A stretch of 64,000 nucleotides of DNA, from NCBI GenBank assembly GCA_002747035.1, contig PDRZ01000019.1:1-64000 (forward strand), in the 5' to 3' direction. Source of the DNA: Rhodobacterales bacterium. Lineage in GTDB: Bacteria; Pseudomonadota; Alphaproteobacteria; Rhodobacterales; Rhodobacteraceae. Shown here piece after piece: positions 52,157-61,443 of the stretch. The notes below the pieces were generated by a model, which saw nothing but the letters and a program-made list of their open reading frames with translations, made no database searches and had not been told where the DNA came from. The stretch's first letter is position 1, and each line of letters opens with the position of its first letter. Position numbers and translations under genes: made by a program.

Positions 52157-54114
52157 GCGAAACCGAACGTGATACGCCCCCCCCTGCGCCCCCCAGCGAT
52201 ACGCCGGTTTCTGCCGGGGTACCCGGGATGGACAGGACCGACACCGGCATGCCCAGCGGTGAACTGATCCGCTGGCTCTGGAGCCGCTACCTGCACCCGC
52301 ATCTGCCGCTGTTGTTGCTGGCCATGCTTCTCATGGCCGTCGAAGGCGGGATGCAGGGGGCGCTGGCCCTGATGATGGAGCCGATGTTCGACAAGGTGTT
52401 TCTTGGCGGAGAAAGCACCGCGCTGATTTGGGTTGGCGGCGGAATGATGACGATCTTCCTGATCCGCGCGGCCACATCCATGGGGCAGAAAATCTGTCTT
52501 GCCTATATTTCATCCAAAACCAATGCGAGCCTGCGCATGGACCTGTTGCGCCACCTTATGGTGTTGGACGACAGTTTCTACCGGGTGCACCCGCCCGGAT
52601 ACCTGATCCAGAGGGTGCAGACCGATGTTCAGGCGATCAACCAGGTCTGGAACGCGATCCTGACCGGCGCGGGGCGGGATCTGATGTCGTTGTTTGCGCT
52701 GTTGGGGGTGGCCATCTCGATTGACTGGCAATGGACGCTGGTGGTGTTGATCGCCGCGCCCGTTCTGGTGTTGCCCAGCCACCTGTTTCAGAGATTCGTG
52801 CGCGCCCGCGCCCGCGAGGCCCGCGATCTGGGTGCGCGGCTGGCCACGCGGCTGGACGAGGTATTTCACGGGATTGTTCCGGTCAAACTCAACCGGCTTG
52901 AGGCCTATCAGAACGCCCGCTATCGCGCGTTGACCCGCAAGCTGGTCCGGGCCGAGGTCAAGGCCGTGGCCGGCACCTCGGCGATTCCCGCGATGGTCGA
53001 TGTGATGGCCGGGATCGGGCTGATGGGGGTGATCTATTTCGGCGGCAGCGAGATCATTTCGGGCGAAAAGACCGTGGGGGAATTCATGTCATTCTTCACC
53101 GCGATCGGCTTTGCCTTTGACCCCATGCGCCGCCTTGGCACCATGGCTGGCACCTGGCAGATTGCGGCCAGCGGGATCGAGCGGGTGAAAACACTGCTGG
53201 ATACGCAGCCGACGCTGGTTTCGCCTGCCACACCCGTACCCGCACCCGAGGGGGTGCCGGGGATTTCCTTTGCCGATGTCACGCTGCGCTATGGTGACAC
53301 CACCGTTTTGAACGGGCTGAACCTGACCATCGAGCCGGGCCAGACCACCGCGCTTGTCGGGGCGTCGGGGGCGGGCAAGTCGACGATTTTCAACGTTTTG
53401 ACGCGGCTGGTCGATCCCCAGAGCGGGACAGTACGGATCGGGGGCGTTGCGGCGCGGGACATGGATTTGTCCGATCTGCGCGGCATGTTTTCGGTGGTGT
53501 CCCAGGATGCCGCGCTGTTTGATGAAACGCTGCGCGAAAACATCCTGTTGGGGCGTGAAGATGTCAGCGACGACCACCTTGCCCGCGTACTGGACGCCGC
53601 CCATGTCGCGGATTTCCTGCCCAAGGTGGGCGGGCTTGACGCGCCAGTGGGTCCGCGCGGTGCCAACCTTTCAGGGGGGCAGCGCCAACGGGTGGCCATT
53701 GCCCGTGCCCTGCTGCGCGATACGCCGATCCTGTTGCTGGACGAAGCAACAAGCGCGTTGGATGCGCAAAGCGAAAAATTTGTCCAGGACGCATTGGATC
53801 AGCTTTCCAGGGGGCGCACCACGCTTGTTATCGCTCACCGCCTGTCGACCGTGCGCAATGCCGACAAGATCGTGGTGATGGACAAGGGTCAGGTGGTGGA
53901 TGAGGGCAGCCATGACGAGTTACTGGCGCGCGGCGGGGTCTATGCCCATCTGCATGATCTGCAATTCAAGTCCGACGGCCCGACCGCCGATAGTCTTGCG
54001 CGAGACGCTCAGGCGACACCCCGCAAAGGTAGCGGCAAAGGGTCCAAAGGTTCCGACGCCCCCGCCGGAACCAGCCTTCTGTCTCGTATTTCCCGGCATC
54101 TGTTCGGGCGGTAA
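52153..54114 (+). CDS. MsbA-type ABC exporter (fused membrane and ATPase domains)
   Basis: A 653-residue half-transporter. The N-terminal six-helix domain (about 40-330) precedes the ATPase: Walker A ALVGASGAGKSTIFNVL, signature NLSGGQRQRVAIARALL, Walker B ILLLDEATSALDAQSEK. A low-complexity serine/lysine/glycine tail (KGSGKGSKGSDAPAGTS) ends in an amphipathic SLLSRISRHLFGR. The last 149 bases overlap the glycosyltransferase gene on the other strand. A lipid or glycolipid substrate is likely by family. Confidence 0.9.
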   Translation: MSETERDTPPPAPPSDTPVSAGVPGMDRTDTGMPSGELIRWLWSRYLHPHLPLLLLAMLLMAVEGGMQGALALMMEPMFDKVFLGGESTALIWVGGGMMTIFLIRAATSMGQKICLAYISSKTNASLRMDLLRHLMVLDDSFYRVHPPGYLIQRVQTDVQAINQVWNAILTGAGRDLMSLFALLGVAISIDWQWTLVVLIAAPVLVLPSHLFQRFVRARAREARDLGARLATRLDEVFHGIVPVKLNRLEAYQNARYRALTRKLVRAEVKAVAGTSAIPAMVDVMAGIGLMGVIYFGGSEIISGEKTVGEFMSFFTAIGFAFDPMRRLGTMAGTWQIAASGIERVKTLLDTQPTLVSPATPVPAPEGVPGISFADVTLRYGDTTVLNGLNLTIEPGQTTALVGASGAGKSTIFNVLTRLVDPQSGTVRIGGVAARDMDLSDLRGMFSVVSQDAALFDETLRENILLGREDVSDDHLARVLDAAHVADFLPKVGGLDAPVGPRGANLSGGQRQRVAIARALLRDTPILLLDEATSALDAQSEKFVQDALDQLSRGRTTLVIAHRLSTVRNADKIVVMDKGQVVDEGSHDELLARGGVYAHLHDLQFKSDGPTADSLARDAQATPRKGSGKGSKGSDAPAGTSLLSRISRHLFGR

Positions 54115-54664
54115 AATCCAACGGGATCAGCCGCCCCCGCAGGGCGCGGGCAATGGCCACGTCCTCCATCAGCGGCAGATCGGGAAAACCGCCCTGCTCT
54201 TCCAGCAGCCGGGCGGATACCAGCAGCCCCTGATCCCCATAGGGCAGGCCAAACAGGCGCGAGCGCAGATTGGCCCAGCCAGCGACGATCCGCGCAGGCA
54301 GACCGCCGCGATCAAAAGCCAACCGCCCGTAGCCGGCCACCATGGGCGACCCGGCCAGATGATCGGCAACGGGCGCGACCCAGCCGGGCAAAAGCTCGGT
54401 ATCGGCATGGAGGATCAGAATCCAGCTGCCCTGTGCCCTGTCAACTCCGCGCGCAATCTGACCGCCACGCCCGGCAGGGCCAGACAGCCACACCGCGCCC
54501 GCCTCTTCGGCAATCAGGCCTGTGGCATCCCCGGAACCTCCATCAGTCATGATCACCTCGCGGATCACCCCGGCTTCCACCCCCTCCATCAGCGCAGCGA
54601 GACAGGGCGGCAACCCGCGCCCGGCATTGAGGGTGGGAATGACAACGGAAAGCTCTGCACGCAT
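53966..54664 (-). CDS. Family 2 glycosyltransferase (TIGR04283-like)
   Basis: A 232-residue GT-A glycosyltransferase: LSVVIPTLNAGRGLPPCLAA, the DGGSGDATGLIAEEAGA and WILILHADTELLPGWV (DxD-like HAD) blocks, and FPDLPLMEDVAIARALR, ending RNLWTLCRYLCGVSPERL. It overlaps the 3' end of the MsbA-type gene by 149 bases in convergent orientation. The start at 54664 is conventional. Divergent from ygfZ. Confidence 0.87.
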   Translation of the reverse strand: MRAELSVVIPTLNAGRGLPPCLAALMEGVEAGVIREVIMTDGGSGDATGLIAEEAGAVWLSGPAGRGGQIARGVDRAQGSWILILHADTELLPGWVAPVADHLAGSPMVAGYGRLAFDRGGLPARIVAGWANLRSRLFGLPYGDQGLLVSARLLEEQGGFPDLPLMEDVAIARALRGRLIPLDFTARTDAGKYETEGWFRRGRRNLWTLCRYLCGVSPERLAQDYRRSGRRT

Positions 54665-54743
54665 GATCGCCCCTTTCGTTCGCCCGCAACCAGTTTATAT
54701 TGCACCAGACCCCCGAAGGGGAGCGCGATGAGGGAGAGCCGCG

Positions 54744-55502
54744 ATGGCCGAGCGAAAAATCCTCCGGATTTCCGGAACGGACCGGGTGGAGTTTCTTCAG
54801 GGGCTTGTGACCAACGATGTCAGACGGCTGGCTGACGGGCCTCTGTATGCGGCGCTGCTGACGCCTCAGGGCAAGCTGATTGCGGATTTTTTCCTGTTGG
54901 AAGACAACGAGTCGATCCTTCTGGATGTTGCGGCCGAACTGGCACCGGGGCTGATGCAACGCCTGTCCATGTACAGGCTGCGCGCGGATGTGACGATCGA
55001 GGAAACGGATTTACACCTGCATCGGGGTCTGGGCGATGTGCCGGAGGACGGGGTACAGGATCCGCGCACGGCTGCGCTTGGCTGGCGCGCTTATCGCCGC
55101 GAAATGGCTCCTGCGGATGACGTCGATTGGGACGCCCTGCGTGTGGCCCATGGGGTGCCCGAATGGGGGGCCGAGCTTGGCCCGGACAGCTATATCCTTG
55201 AACAGGGCTTTGAACGCCTGCACGGGGTCGATTTCCGCAAAGGGTGTTACGTGGGCCAGGAGGTGACGGCGCGCATGAAACACAAGACCAAACTGCGCAA
55301 AGGCATTGTGCGGGTCGCCGTTTCGGCCCCGGTTGAGCCGGGCACGACAATCGAAACCGACGGCAAACCCATCGGGACGCTGCACACCGTGGCCGGGGCC
55401 AATGCCCTTGCCTATCTTCGCTTCGACCGCGCCAGCGACGAGATGACCGCCGGCAAGGCGCGGGTTACCCTTGCCACGGGCGCGGATACGAATTTCAGCT
55501 AA
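54744..55502 (+). CDS. ygfZ: Folate-binding Fe-S biogenesis protein YgfZ
   Basis: A 252-residue protein with the COG0354 signature FRKGCYVGQEVTARMKHKTK (KGCYxGQE) and the N-terminal LQGLVTNDVRRL. YgfZ supports some Fe-S enzymes in a folate-dependent manner. GAGGGAGAGC precedes ATG 54744. The stop codon TAA lies at the centre of an AGCT palindrome (55488-55509), so the last codons TNFS derive from a repeat. Confidence 0.92.
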   Translation: MAERKILRISGTDRVEFLQGLVTNDVRRLADGPLYAALLTPQGKLIADFFLLEDNESILLDVAAELAPGLMQRLSMYRLRADVTIEETDLHLHRGLGDVPEDGVQDPRTAALGWRAYRREMAPADDVDWDALRVAHGVPEWGAELGPDSYILEQGFERLHGVDFRKGCYVGQEVTARMKHKTKLRKGIVRVAVSAPVEPGTTIETDGKPIGTLHTVAGANALAYLRFDRASDEMTAGKARVTLATGADTNFS

Positions 55503-55509
55503 AATTCGT
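55488..55509. repeat. AGCT-centred palindrome spanning the ygfZ stop codon
   Basis: ACGAATTTCAGCTAAAATTCGT differs by one base from a perfect palindrome of the 48448 type. The GCTAA core supplies the ygfZ stop (55500-55502). The downstream GCGCCC is present, but the GGGCGC partner is missing. Confidence 0.75.
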
Positions 55510-55606
55510 GCGCCCAGCGGACAGGCTACATGACGTTTTGGGGATTGCGTGATACTTCGATAATGCTCACTTTTTGGGGAGATAGGCCGACTGCCCGAGC
55601 CCTGCG

Positions 55607-55640
55607 CAGAAAGAAACGGGGCCGGATTTCTCCGACCCCG
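55607..55640 (-). terminator. Minus-strand terminator of an unidentified short transcript
   Basis: CGGGGCCGGA (55617-55626) pairs with TCCGACCCCG (55631-55640) with one mismatch. On the minus strand the loop is GAAA and TTTCTTTCT follows. It lies about 235 bases downstream of the efp terminator. Confidence 0.7.
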
Positions 55641-55875
55641 CCTTCGTGAGTTCACGCACTGGAAAAACTAGTTACCACTCCCACGAAGCCCGGCTGTTCC
55701 CCGAAAAATCCTTACGCCCTTGCCGCACAGCACCGTTTAAACAAACACACCCCAGACTGCGGTTTGAGCATCTTCGCACTCGTCTTGCCGAACTATGGCC
55801 AAGTAACCCTTTGACACCACATCAGATCAGGGGAAAGACCCCCCGGTTTTCCCTCCACCTGGCCCGACAGCAAAG
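55641..55875 (-). other. Candidate small RNA or small-protein gene between two terminators
   Basis: The interval is bounded on the minus strand by the efp terminator upstream and a second strong terminator downstream, so some transcript should end here. No convincing ribosome site was found. A short minus-strand frame ends RKDFSGNSRASWEW just before the downstream terminator and may be coding. The remaining plus-strand part (55510-55606) shows nothing. Confidence 0.35.
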
Positions 55876-55916
55876 AAAAACCCCCGGCAACCAGACAACG
55901 GATACCGGGGGTTTTT
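55876..55916 (-). terminator. Rho-independent terminator of efp
   Basis: AAAAACCCCCGG (55876-55887) pairs with CCGGGGGTTTTT (55905-55916); on the minus strand a T run follows. It lies 24 bases after the efp stop. Confidence 0.88.
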
Positions 55917-55939
55917 GTTATTAAACAATGCGTTGCGAC

Positions 55940-56503
55940 CTATGCGCGTTCGCTGTATTCCATAGTTTCGGTGTTGACGACGATATCCTCGTCCTGACCG
56001 ACAAAGGGGGGCACCATCACCTTAACTCCATTATCGAGGATCGCGGGCTTGAAGCTGTTGGCTGCGGTCTGCCCCTTTACCACCGGTTCGGTTTCCACCA
56101 CCTTGCAGATCACTTTCTGGGGCACCGTTGCGTTCAACGCTTCGTCCTCATAGAATTCCACCACGATGGTCATGCCATCCTGCAAGAACGGGCGGCGATC
56201 CCCCAACAGATCGGCTGGCAATTCGATCTGTTCATAAGTCTCTGCGTCCATGAAGACCAACATCCCGTCAGATTCGTAAAGGAATTGTTGATCTTTTTGT
56301 TCCAACCTGACCCGCTCTACCTTGTCGGCGGAACGGAACCGTTCGTTCAGCTTTGATCCGTTGCGCAGATTGCGCAGTTCCACCTGAGCGAAGGCACCGC
56401 CTTTGCCCGGCTTCACGTGGTCCACCTTCACGGCGGCCCACAAACCGTCATTGTGCTCAAGCACGTTACCGGGGCGAATTTCGTTTCCGTTGATTTTCGG
56501 CAT
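55940..56503 (-). CDS. efp: Elongation factor P
   Basis: A 187-residue translation factor relieving ribosome stalling at polyproline. [20 protein letters not shown] carries the loop lysine (K34-type) that is post-translationally modified in many bacteria; the three beta-barrel domains follow. The ATG at 56503 ([20 protein letters not shown]) is the family start. Divergent from the gene at 56719 over an AT-rich 215-bp promoter region. No epmA/epmB or earP gene is in the window. Confidence 0.95.
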   Translation of the reverse strand: MPKINGNEIRPGNVLEHNDGLWAAVKVDHVKPGKGGAFAQVELRNLRNGSKLNERFRSADKVERVRLEQKDQQFLYESDGMLVFMDAETYEQIELPADLLGDRRPFLQDGMTIVVEFYEDEALNATVPQKVICKVVETEPVVKGQTAANSFKPAILDNGVKVMVPPFVGQDEDIVVNTETMEYSERA

Positions 56504-56718
56504 TGTGACAAAACCATGGCAAAAGGTTGATAGAAAGTTGACTGCACCTATATATTGGGTTCAGACGGAGGGCAAGAAGACCAAATATCGTGCTGCGTCT
56601 GTGAGGGCTATGCAAATTTTACATGCAAGCTATGCATTAACAGCCTATCCGAATCGCGTAAACTTCGTCATAACGAAGCCCACGCCGAAAAGACAAGAGC
56701 AATAACAAAGGACGGAAC

Positions 56719-57042
56719 ATGAAAGATTTCGTTGACGGCACGGCCTTCAATAATGAGCAAGGTAACCGTGCACGTAAACTTTTTGCAGCCGTTGTGCTGG
56801 CTGCGCTGGACGATGCCATTGCCGATGACAAGAAATATGGCAACGGCCCGGAACAGATCGCCCGCTGGGCTCGTTCGCGCGATGGGCGCGAAGTGCTGAG
56901 CTGTGCGGGAATCGACCCCAACGAACGCGTTGTTTCGGGGCTGATGGAGTTTGTCGGCAAGGGTGTACGCACCTCGGTCGCCCTGTCGCGCGAAGAAAGC
57001 GAACGCCGCAACGCTGCGGCGCAACAGGCCGAAGCCGCCTGA
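56719..57042 (+). CDS. Conserved Rhodobacterales protein (probably DUF6280)
   Basis: A 107-residue soluble protein (KDFVDGTAFNNEQGNRARKL, then AAVVLAALDDAIADDKKYGN and REVLSCAGIDPNERVVSGLM) with a C-terminal acidic alanine-rich helix. I believe this is the DUF6280 family; the number is recalled, not looked up. Function unknown. It is followed by a strong terminator. Confidence 0.75.
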   Translation: MKDFVDGTAFNNEQGNRARKLFAAVVLAALDDAIADDKKYGNGPEQIARWARSRDGREVLSCAGIDPNERVVSGLMEFVGKGVRTSVALSREESERRNAAAQQAEAA

Positions 57043-57079
57043 GACTTGGAAAAACACTGAAACCCCTGCTCGGTTTCTC

Positions 57080-57112
57080 AACAGGCCCTTGCCCAATCGG
57101 CAAGGGCCTGTT
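57080..57112 (+). terminator. Terminator after the DUF6280-like gene
   Basis: AACAGGCCCTTGCC (57080-57093) pairs perfectly with GGCAAGGGCCTGTT (57099-57112), 37 bases past the stop, with a six-base loop. It could act in both directions. Confidence 0.8.
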
Positions 57113-57119
57113 GCATTTC

Positions 57120-57444
57120 CCACGTCGCCTCGGCCACGGCTGTCGAACATGACAAACCAAAACATCAGGCTTACCGCGATCTCGACCGGACCGATCACGC
57201 CGCCATAATGCCTTCTATCCCAATAGCTTAGCGGGCTTTCAAAGCCCCGGTTGGACAGCGGCCAGAAATGCGGGCGCCCGTCATCGTGATGCACGGGAAA
57301 AGCCAAAGGCGAAATGCAAAAGGCCGCCCCGGCAAATACATGCAACACCCGCAAGCGACTCCGCACCGCCGCAGTGGTCACGCGGGGCTGGTCCGGTCTG
57401 ACCCAAACGGCACCGGCAAAAAACACGTGTGCCGGTGTGTTCAT
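57120..57444 (-). pseudogene. Decayed membrane-protein gene adjacent to cobQ
   Basis: A start with a ribosome site (GGGGGAAGAG before ATG 57444) opens MNTPAHVFFAGAVWVRPDQP, then homology jumps to LRVLHVFAGAAFCISPLAFP-VHHDD-GRPHFWPLSNRGFESPLSYWD and RRHYGGVIGPVEIAVSL. In intact homologues beside cobQ (often mislabelled as cobalamin proteins) about 60-70 residues separate these blocks, so an internal deletion with frame change has occurred. The reading frame then runs beyond the expected end into the terminator region. Confidence 0.55.
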
Positions 57445-57490
57445 CTCTTCCCCCGTTGGCGCGGGTTGCGTATGGATTGCACGGTAACCG

Positions 57491-58957
57491 ATGGGGGCAG
57501 ACGTGGCACGGGCAATCATGATCCAGGGCGCAGGGTCCAACGTGGGCAAATCCATGTTGGTCGCAGGTATCGCGCGGGCCTTGTCCAATCGCGGGTTCAA
57601 GGTTGCCCCGTTCAAGCCCCAGAACATGTCCAACAACGCCGCCGTAACAGCGGATGGCGGCGAAATCGGACGGGCACAGGCGCTTCAGGCCCTGGCGGCA
57701 AGGCGCGCACCGCTGGTCGATATGAACCCCGTGCTGTTGAAACCGGAATCGGAAACCGGGGCGCAGGTTATCGTTCACGGTCAAAGGCTTACCACGCTCA
57801 AGGCGCGGGATTATGCGACCCGGAAGCCCTCTCTGCTTGCTGCCGTGATGGAGAGCTTTCACCGGCTCGCCGCGATCGCCGATGTCGTGATCATCGAAGG
57901 CGCGGGCAGCCCCGCCGAGATCAACCTGCGCACCGGGGATATCGCCAATATGGGTTTTGCCGAGGCGACGGGGGTGCCCGTCATCCTGATCGGGGACATC
58001 GACCGGGGCGGGGTCATTGCCCAGATCGTCGGCACCCAAAATGTTCTGCCCGCAGAAGATGCCGCACGTATCAAGGGATTCGCTATCAATAAATTTCGCG
58101 GCGACCCCAGCCTGTTTGATGACGGGTTGCGCGCAACCACCGATTTCACGGGCTGGCCGTCGCTTGGGGTTTTGCCGTGGTTTGCCGATGCCTGGCGGCT
58201 TCCGGCAGAAGACGTGATGGACATTGCCTCGACCCGGGGCGGCGGATTCAAGATCGCCGTTCCGCGGCTTGGACGTATCGCGAATTTCGACGATCTGGAC
58301 CCGTTATCCACCGAGCCGGGGCTAAGTGTTGAAATCATTGAGCCAGGCCGGGCCTTGCCCGGGGATGCCGATCTGATCCTGATCCCCGGCAGCAAATCTA
58401 CCATCGCCGACCTTGCCCATTTCCGGGCGCAGGGGTGGGATATTGATCTTGCCGCCCACCTGCGACGCGGCGGTCATGTGCTTGGGATTTGCGGGGGATA
58501 TCAGATGCTTGGCAAGGTGATCCGCGACCCGCACGGGATCGAAGGCCCGCCTTCATCGGTTGCGGGACTGGGGCATCTGGACATCGAAACCGTGATGAAG
58601 CCCGAAAAGCATCTGGCGCTGCAAACCGCCACCTATCTGCCCACGGGGGCGCAGGTTGACGGGTATGAAATCCATATCGGAGAAACCACCGGGCCGGATT
58701 GTGACCGCGCGTGGCTGGCTCTGAACAACGCGCCCCATGGCGCGGCCTCGGCCAATGGGCGGGTGCGGGGGTGTTATCTGCACGGGCTGTTCCGCGCCGA
58801 TCAGTTCCGCGCCGATTTTATGGGGACCCTGGGCGGAGAGATCAGCACCAGCTATGACGCCGATACCGACGCCGTTCTGGACCGGCTTGGCGCGCATATG
58901 GAAGCGCATTTCGATCTGGATCTGTTGTTGAATCTGGCCGCAGAGGTCGGCGCGTGA
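57491..58957 (+). CDS. cobQ: Cobyric acid synthase (adenosylcobyrinate amidating)
   Basis: A 488-residue glutamine-dependent amidase of cobalamin synthesis. The ATP-binding domain has [20 protein letters not shown] and [20 protein letters not shown]; the GATase domain has the nucleophile in [16 protein letters not shown] and the histidine in [20 protein letters not shown] at 57503 with GGGGG upstream may be the true start; the ATG at 57491 lacks a ribosome site. Its stop is immediately followed by the stop of the popZ-like gene on the other strand (TGATCA). Confidence 0.94.
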   Translation: MGADVARAIMIQGAGSNVGKSMLVAGIARALSNRGFKVAPFKPQNMSNNAAVTADGGEIGRAQALQALAARRAPLVDMNPVLLKPESETGAQVIVHGQRLTTLKARDYATRKPSLLAAVMESFHRLAAIADVVIIEGAGSPAEINLRTGDIANMGFAEATGVPVILIGDIDRGGVIAQIVGTQNVLPAEDAARIKGFAINKFRGDPSLFDDGLRATTDFTGWPSLGVLPWFADAWRLPAEDVMDIASTRGGGFKIAVPRLGRIANFDDLDPLSTEPGLSVEIIEPGRALPGDADLILIPGSKSTIADLAHFRAQGWDIDLAAHLRRGGHVLGICGGYQMLGKVIRDPHGIEGPPSSVAGLGHLDIETVMKPEKHLALQTATYLPTGAQVDGYEIHIGETTGPDCDRAWLALNNAPHGAASANGRVRGCYLHGLFRADQFRADFMGTLGGEISTSYDADTDAVLDRLGAHMEAHFDLDLLLNLAAEVGA

Positions 58958-59902
58958 TCAGTCGAGTTCCTGCGCCGCAAGCGCGCGGTGGATTTCACGG
59001 CGCACCAGTTTGCGGACGTTGCGGGTGATCCGTTCGCCCAAAGCCCCCTGCAATTCCTGACGCACGATATCCGTCACCATTTCGCGCAGCGCCTCTTCGT
59101 CAAGGAACGCCGCGTCTTCGGCACCGAAAAGATCAACACTTTCGGCCTGCTCTTCTTGTGCGGCGACGTCGATTTCGGGATCTGGTTCCGGCACCGACGG
59201 CATGTCCGCATCGGCGGGAAAATGATCCGCCCAAGACAGTGTCTCCACCTCGCCCCCGGCATAATCGTCCCCTGAATCCCCGTCCGGTTCCCATTGATCC
59301 GCGCGATCCGCGACAACCGCTTCCAGTTCGGCGATCCGGTCGGCCAGGGTTTCTTCCTGTTCCGTTTGTTCGGGTTGTTCGGGTTCTGTTTGTTCGGGCT
59401 GCTCACCCTGCTCTGCCTCAAACTCGGGCAGCGGGTCGGCCTGATCCGGGGCCGCCTCTGACACCTCGTCATCAGCTTCAATTGTCTCTGCGAACGCTTC
59501 GTCGGTGTCTTCAAAAACCTCGTCGGACCAGTGCGCCTCGTGTTCCAGTTCCTCGGCCACGGTCTCTTCGATCCGCTCTTCCACCTGTGCCCGGACCTGT
59601 TCGTGAATCAGATCCGAATCCACGGGCGGGACCACCTCGGCCACGGCCCGGATCAAATCCTGTTCCGGCTCCGGGGTGTGTTCTTCTACCGGGTCTGGCG
59701 TTTCCGCGACGCGCAACGACGGTGTAAGGATCAGCTTGTCAGACGCTGTATCCTCTTGTTTTTGCTCAACATTACGCACGTCCGGCGCAACGCCTGTCTC
59801 AACCGGGCGGGCCGGTTGGGTTGCTTTGCCATCTTCGGACACAAGCCTGCGAATTGAGGACAACACGTCCTCTATTTCCACGTTGGTTACGGGATCTGTC
59901 AT
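58958..59902 (-). CDS. popZ: PopZ-like polar organising protein (DUF2497)
   Basis: A 314-residue acidic protein with the PopZ architecture: a short conserved N-terminal helix (VEIEDVLSSIRRLVSEDGK), a long disordered acidic glutamate/proline-rich spacer (about 30-270), and a conserved C-terminal helical bundle (EEALREMVTDIVRQELQGAL and RNVRKLVRREIHRALAAQEL). In Caulobacter the C-terminus oligomerises at the pole and the N-terminal helix recruits client proteins. The spacer is longer than the Caulobacter one. The ATG at 59902 fits the family start. Confidence 0.85.
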   Translation of the reverse strand: MTDPVTNVEIEDVLSSIRRLVSEDGKATQPARPVETGVAPDVRNVEQKQEDTASDKLILTPSLRVAETPDPVEEHTPEPEQDLIRAVAEVVPPVDSDLIHEQVRAQVEERIEETVAEELEHEAHWSDEVFEDTDEAFAETIEADDEVSEAAPDQADPLPEFEAEQGEQPEQTEPEQPEQTEQEETLADRIAELEAVVADRADQWEPDGDSGDDYAGGEVETLSWADHFPADADMPSVPEPDPEIDVAAQEEQAESVDLFGAEDAAFLDEEALREMVTDIVRQELQGALGERITRNVRKLVRREIHRALAAQELD

Positions 59903-59973
59903 TGTTTTTACCACTCTCACCTAGATACGAGTGTACCCTGCACAAAGGATTCTCACAACAGATAGGACGGGTT

Positions 59974-61386
59974 TTACTCTTTTCCCAAGGAGCGCAGCAC
60001 TTTATCAAGCTTCTGCCCGCGATCACTCAGAATATGCGGCGCGTCCTTGACCATGTTGTAATACTCGGCCGGATCGTAATGCGGCACGCGCAGTTTCAGG
60101 CGTTCCGCAGTCAACCACCCCATCGACGCCAACACGTTATAGCGCGCCACCTGTTCGTCGATCCCCGCAGAGATAAGGTTGGCCCGGGCGTCCAGAAGTT
60201 CCTGTTCCGCATCCAGCACGTCCAGCGTGGTGCGCGCGCCCAGCTTGGCCTCTTCGCGCACACCTTCAAAGGCAACGCGGCTTGCGCGGACCTGACCTTC
60301 GCTTGCCGCCCGGCTGGCCCGCGCCATTTCCCATTGCGACCAAGCGTTGCCCACGCCCTGGTACACGGCATGGCGCACGGTGTGCAGACCGGCACGTTCC
60401 GCGTCGCGTTGGTGACGGGCCTTGCGCACCGCCGAACTGAGTCGACCACCGCTATAGATCGGGCCGGACAGGTTCACGCCGACGCTGGCCCCGTTGGTGA
60501 AATCCCTGGTCTCGAAATCCTGTGTGTTGGAGATACCCGCAGACATGGTCACGGTCGGGCTCATCGCCGCCTCGGCAATGGCAATCGCGATTTCGGCCGC
60601 TGTCACCGTATGCCGGGTGCGGATCATGTCGGGGTGCGCCTGCACCGCAATCGCCTTGGCCGACTTTTCGGATTTGGCAATGGACGGAGGTTTGGGCGGG
60701 TTGGACAATTTGCCCGGATAGTGGCCGGTGGCGGCGCGGTATTCTTCCCGTGCCTGGCTCAACAGCCCCTCGGACGCCGCAAGAGCGGCGCGCGCGCCGG
60801 CAAGCCGCGCTTCGGCGAGCGACACGTCGGTGCGGGTCACCTCCCCCACCTCGAAACGATCCCTGGCCGCGCGCAGTTCCTGTCCGATCACCCGCACGTT
60901 GTTCTTGCCCAGACGCACAAACTCGGTCTGGCGGCGCACATCGTAAAACGCTGCGACCGCACGCAACAGAATTTGCTGTTCAACGCCACGCAGACCCTGG
61001 CGTGTCGCCAACACCACCTCTTTCGCGGCATCAATCCGCATACGGGATTGCCCGCCATCGTAAAGAAGAAGTTCGGCAAATACCTGAATGTTGATTTCGC
61101 TGCGGGTCGAACGGGCGGAACTCAGCATGGTGCGGCTGTTGAAGGTACGACCGCGACCGCGGCTGTAAGAGGCCGACCACGCCAACACCGGACGCAAAGC
61201 GCCAACCGCCGTGGCCACGTCTTCGTCCGCGGCCCGCAACAGCGCGCGGTTCTGTTCAAGAAGGCCGCTGTGCCTGTAGGCGCTTACCATGGCGTCGGCC
61301 AGACTTTCTGCCTTTGCCACAACGGGTTGCGCAACCATCAAGACCCCGGCCATCAGACCAACGACAACACCGGATTTCATTCGCAT
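59974..61386 (-). CDS. tolC: TolC-family outer membrane protein
   Basis: A 470-residue outer-membrane efflux protein: signal peptide (KSGVVVGLMAGVLMVAQPVV), then SLADAMVSAYRHSGLLEQNR and the second repeat GISNTQDFETRDFTNGASVG, with paired coiled-coil helices typical of TolC. The exact start is uncertain: ATG 61386 is chosen, but a TTG at 61395 has a better placed GGGAG. The upstream PCMT-family gene is on the same strand 57 bases away. Confidence 0.88.
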   Translation of the reverse strand: MRMKSGVVVGLMAGVLMVAQPVVAKAESLADAMVSAYRHSGLLEQNRALLRAADEDVATAVGALRPVLAWSASYSRGRGRTFNSRTMLSSARSTRSEINIQVFAELLLYDGGQSRMRIDAAKEVVLATRQGLRGVEQQILLRAVAAFYDVRRQTEFVRLGKNNVRVIGQELRAARDRFEVGEVTRTDVSLAEARLAGARAALAASEGLLSQAREEYRAATGHYPGKLSNPPKPPSIAKSEKSAKAIAVQAHPDMIRTRHTVTAAEIAIAIAEAAMSPTVTMSAGISNTQDFETRDFTNGASVGVNLSGPIYSGGRLSSAVRKARHQRDAERAGLHTVRHAVYQGVGNAWSQWEMARASRAASEGQVRASRVAFEGVREEAKLGARTTLDVLDAEQELLDARANLISAGIDEQVARYNVLASMGWLTAERLKLRVPHYDPAEYYNMVKDAPHILSDRGQKLDKVLRSLGKE

Positions 61387-61443
61387 CAGGCCCAAAGCAC
61401 CACTCCCGTTTCACCTATGTTCCAAAGCCGCAACGGCCCGGTT

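Noticed and set aside
57043-57490. Possible cobalamin riboswitch ahead of cobQ
   Set aside because: No B12-box-like sequence was found; the interval is better explained by the terminator and the decayed gene.
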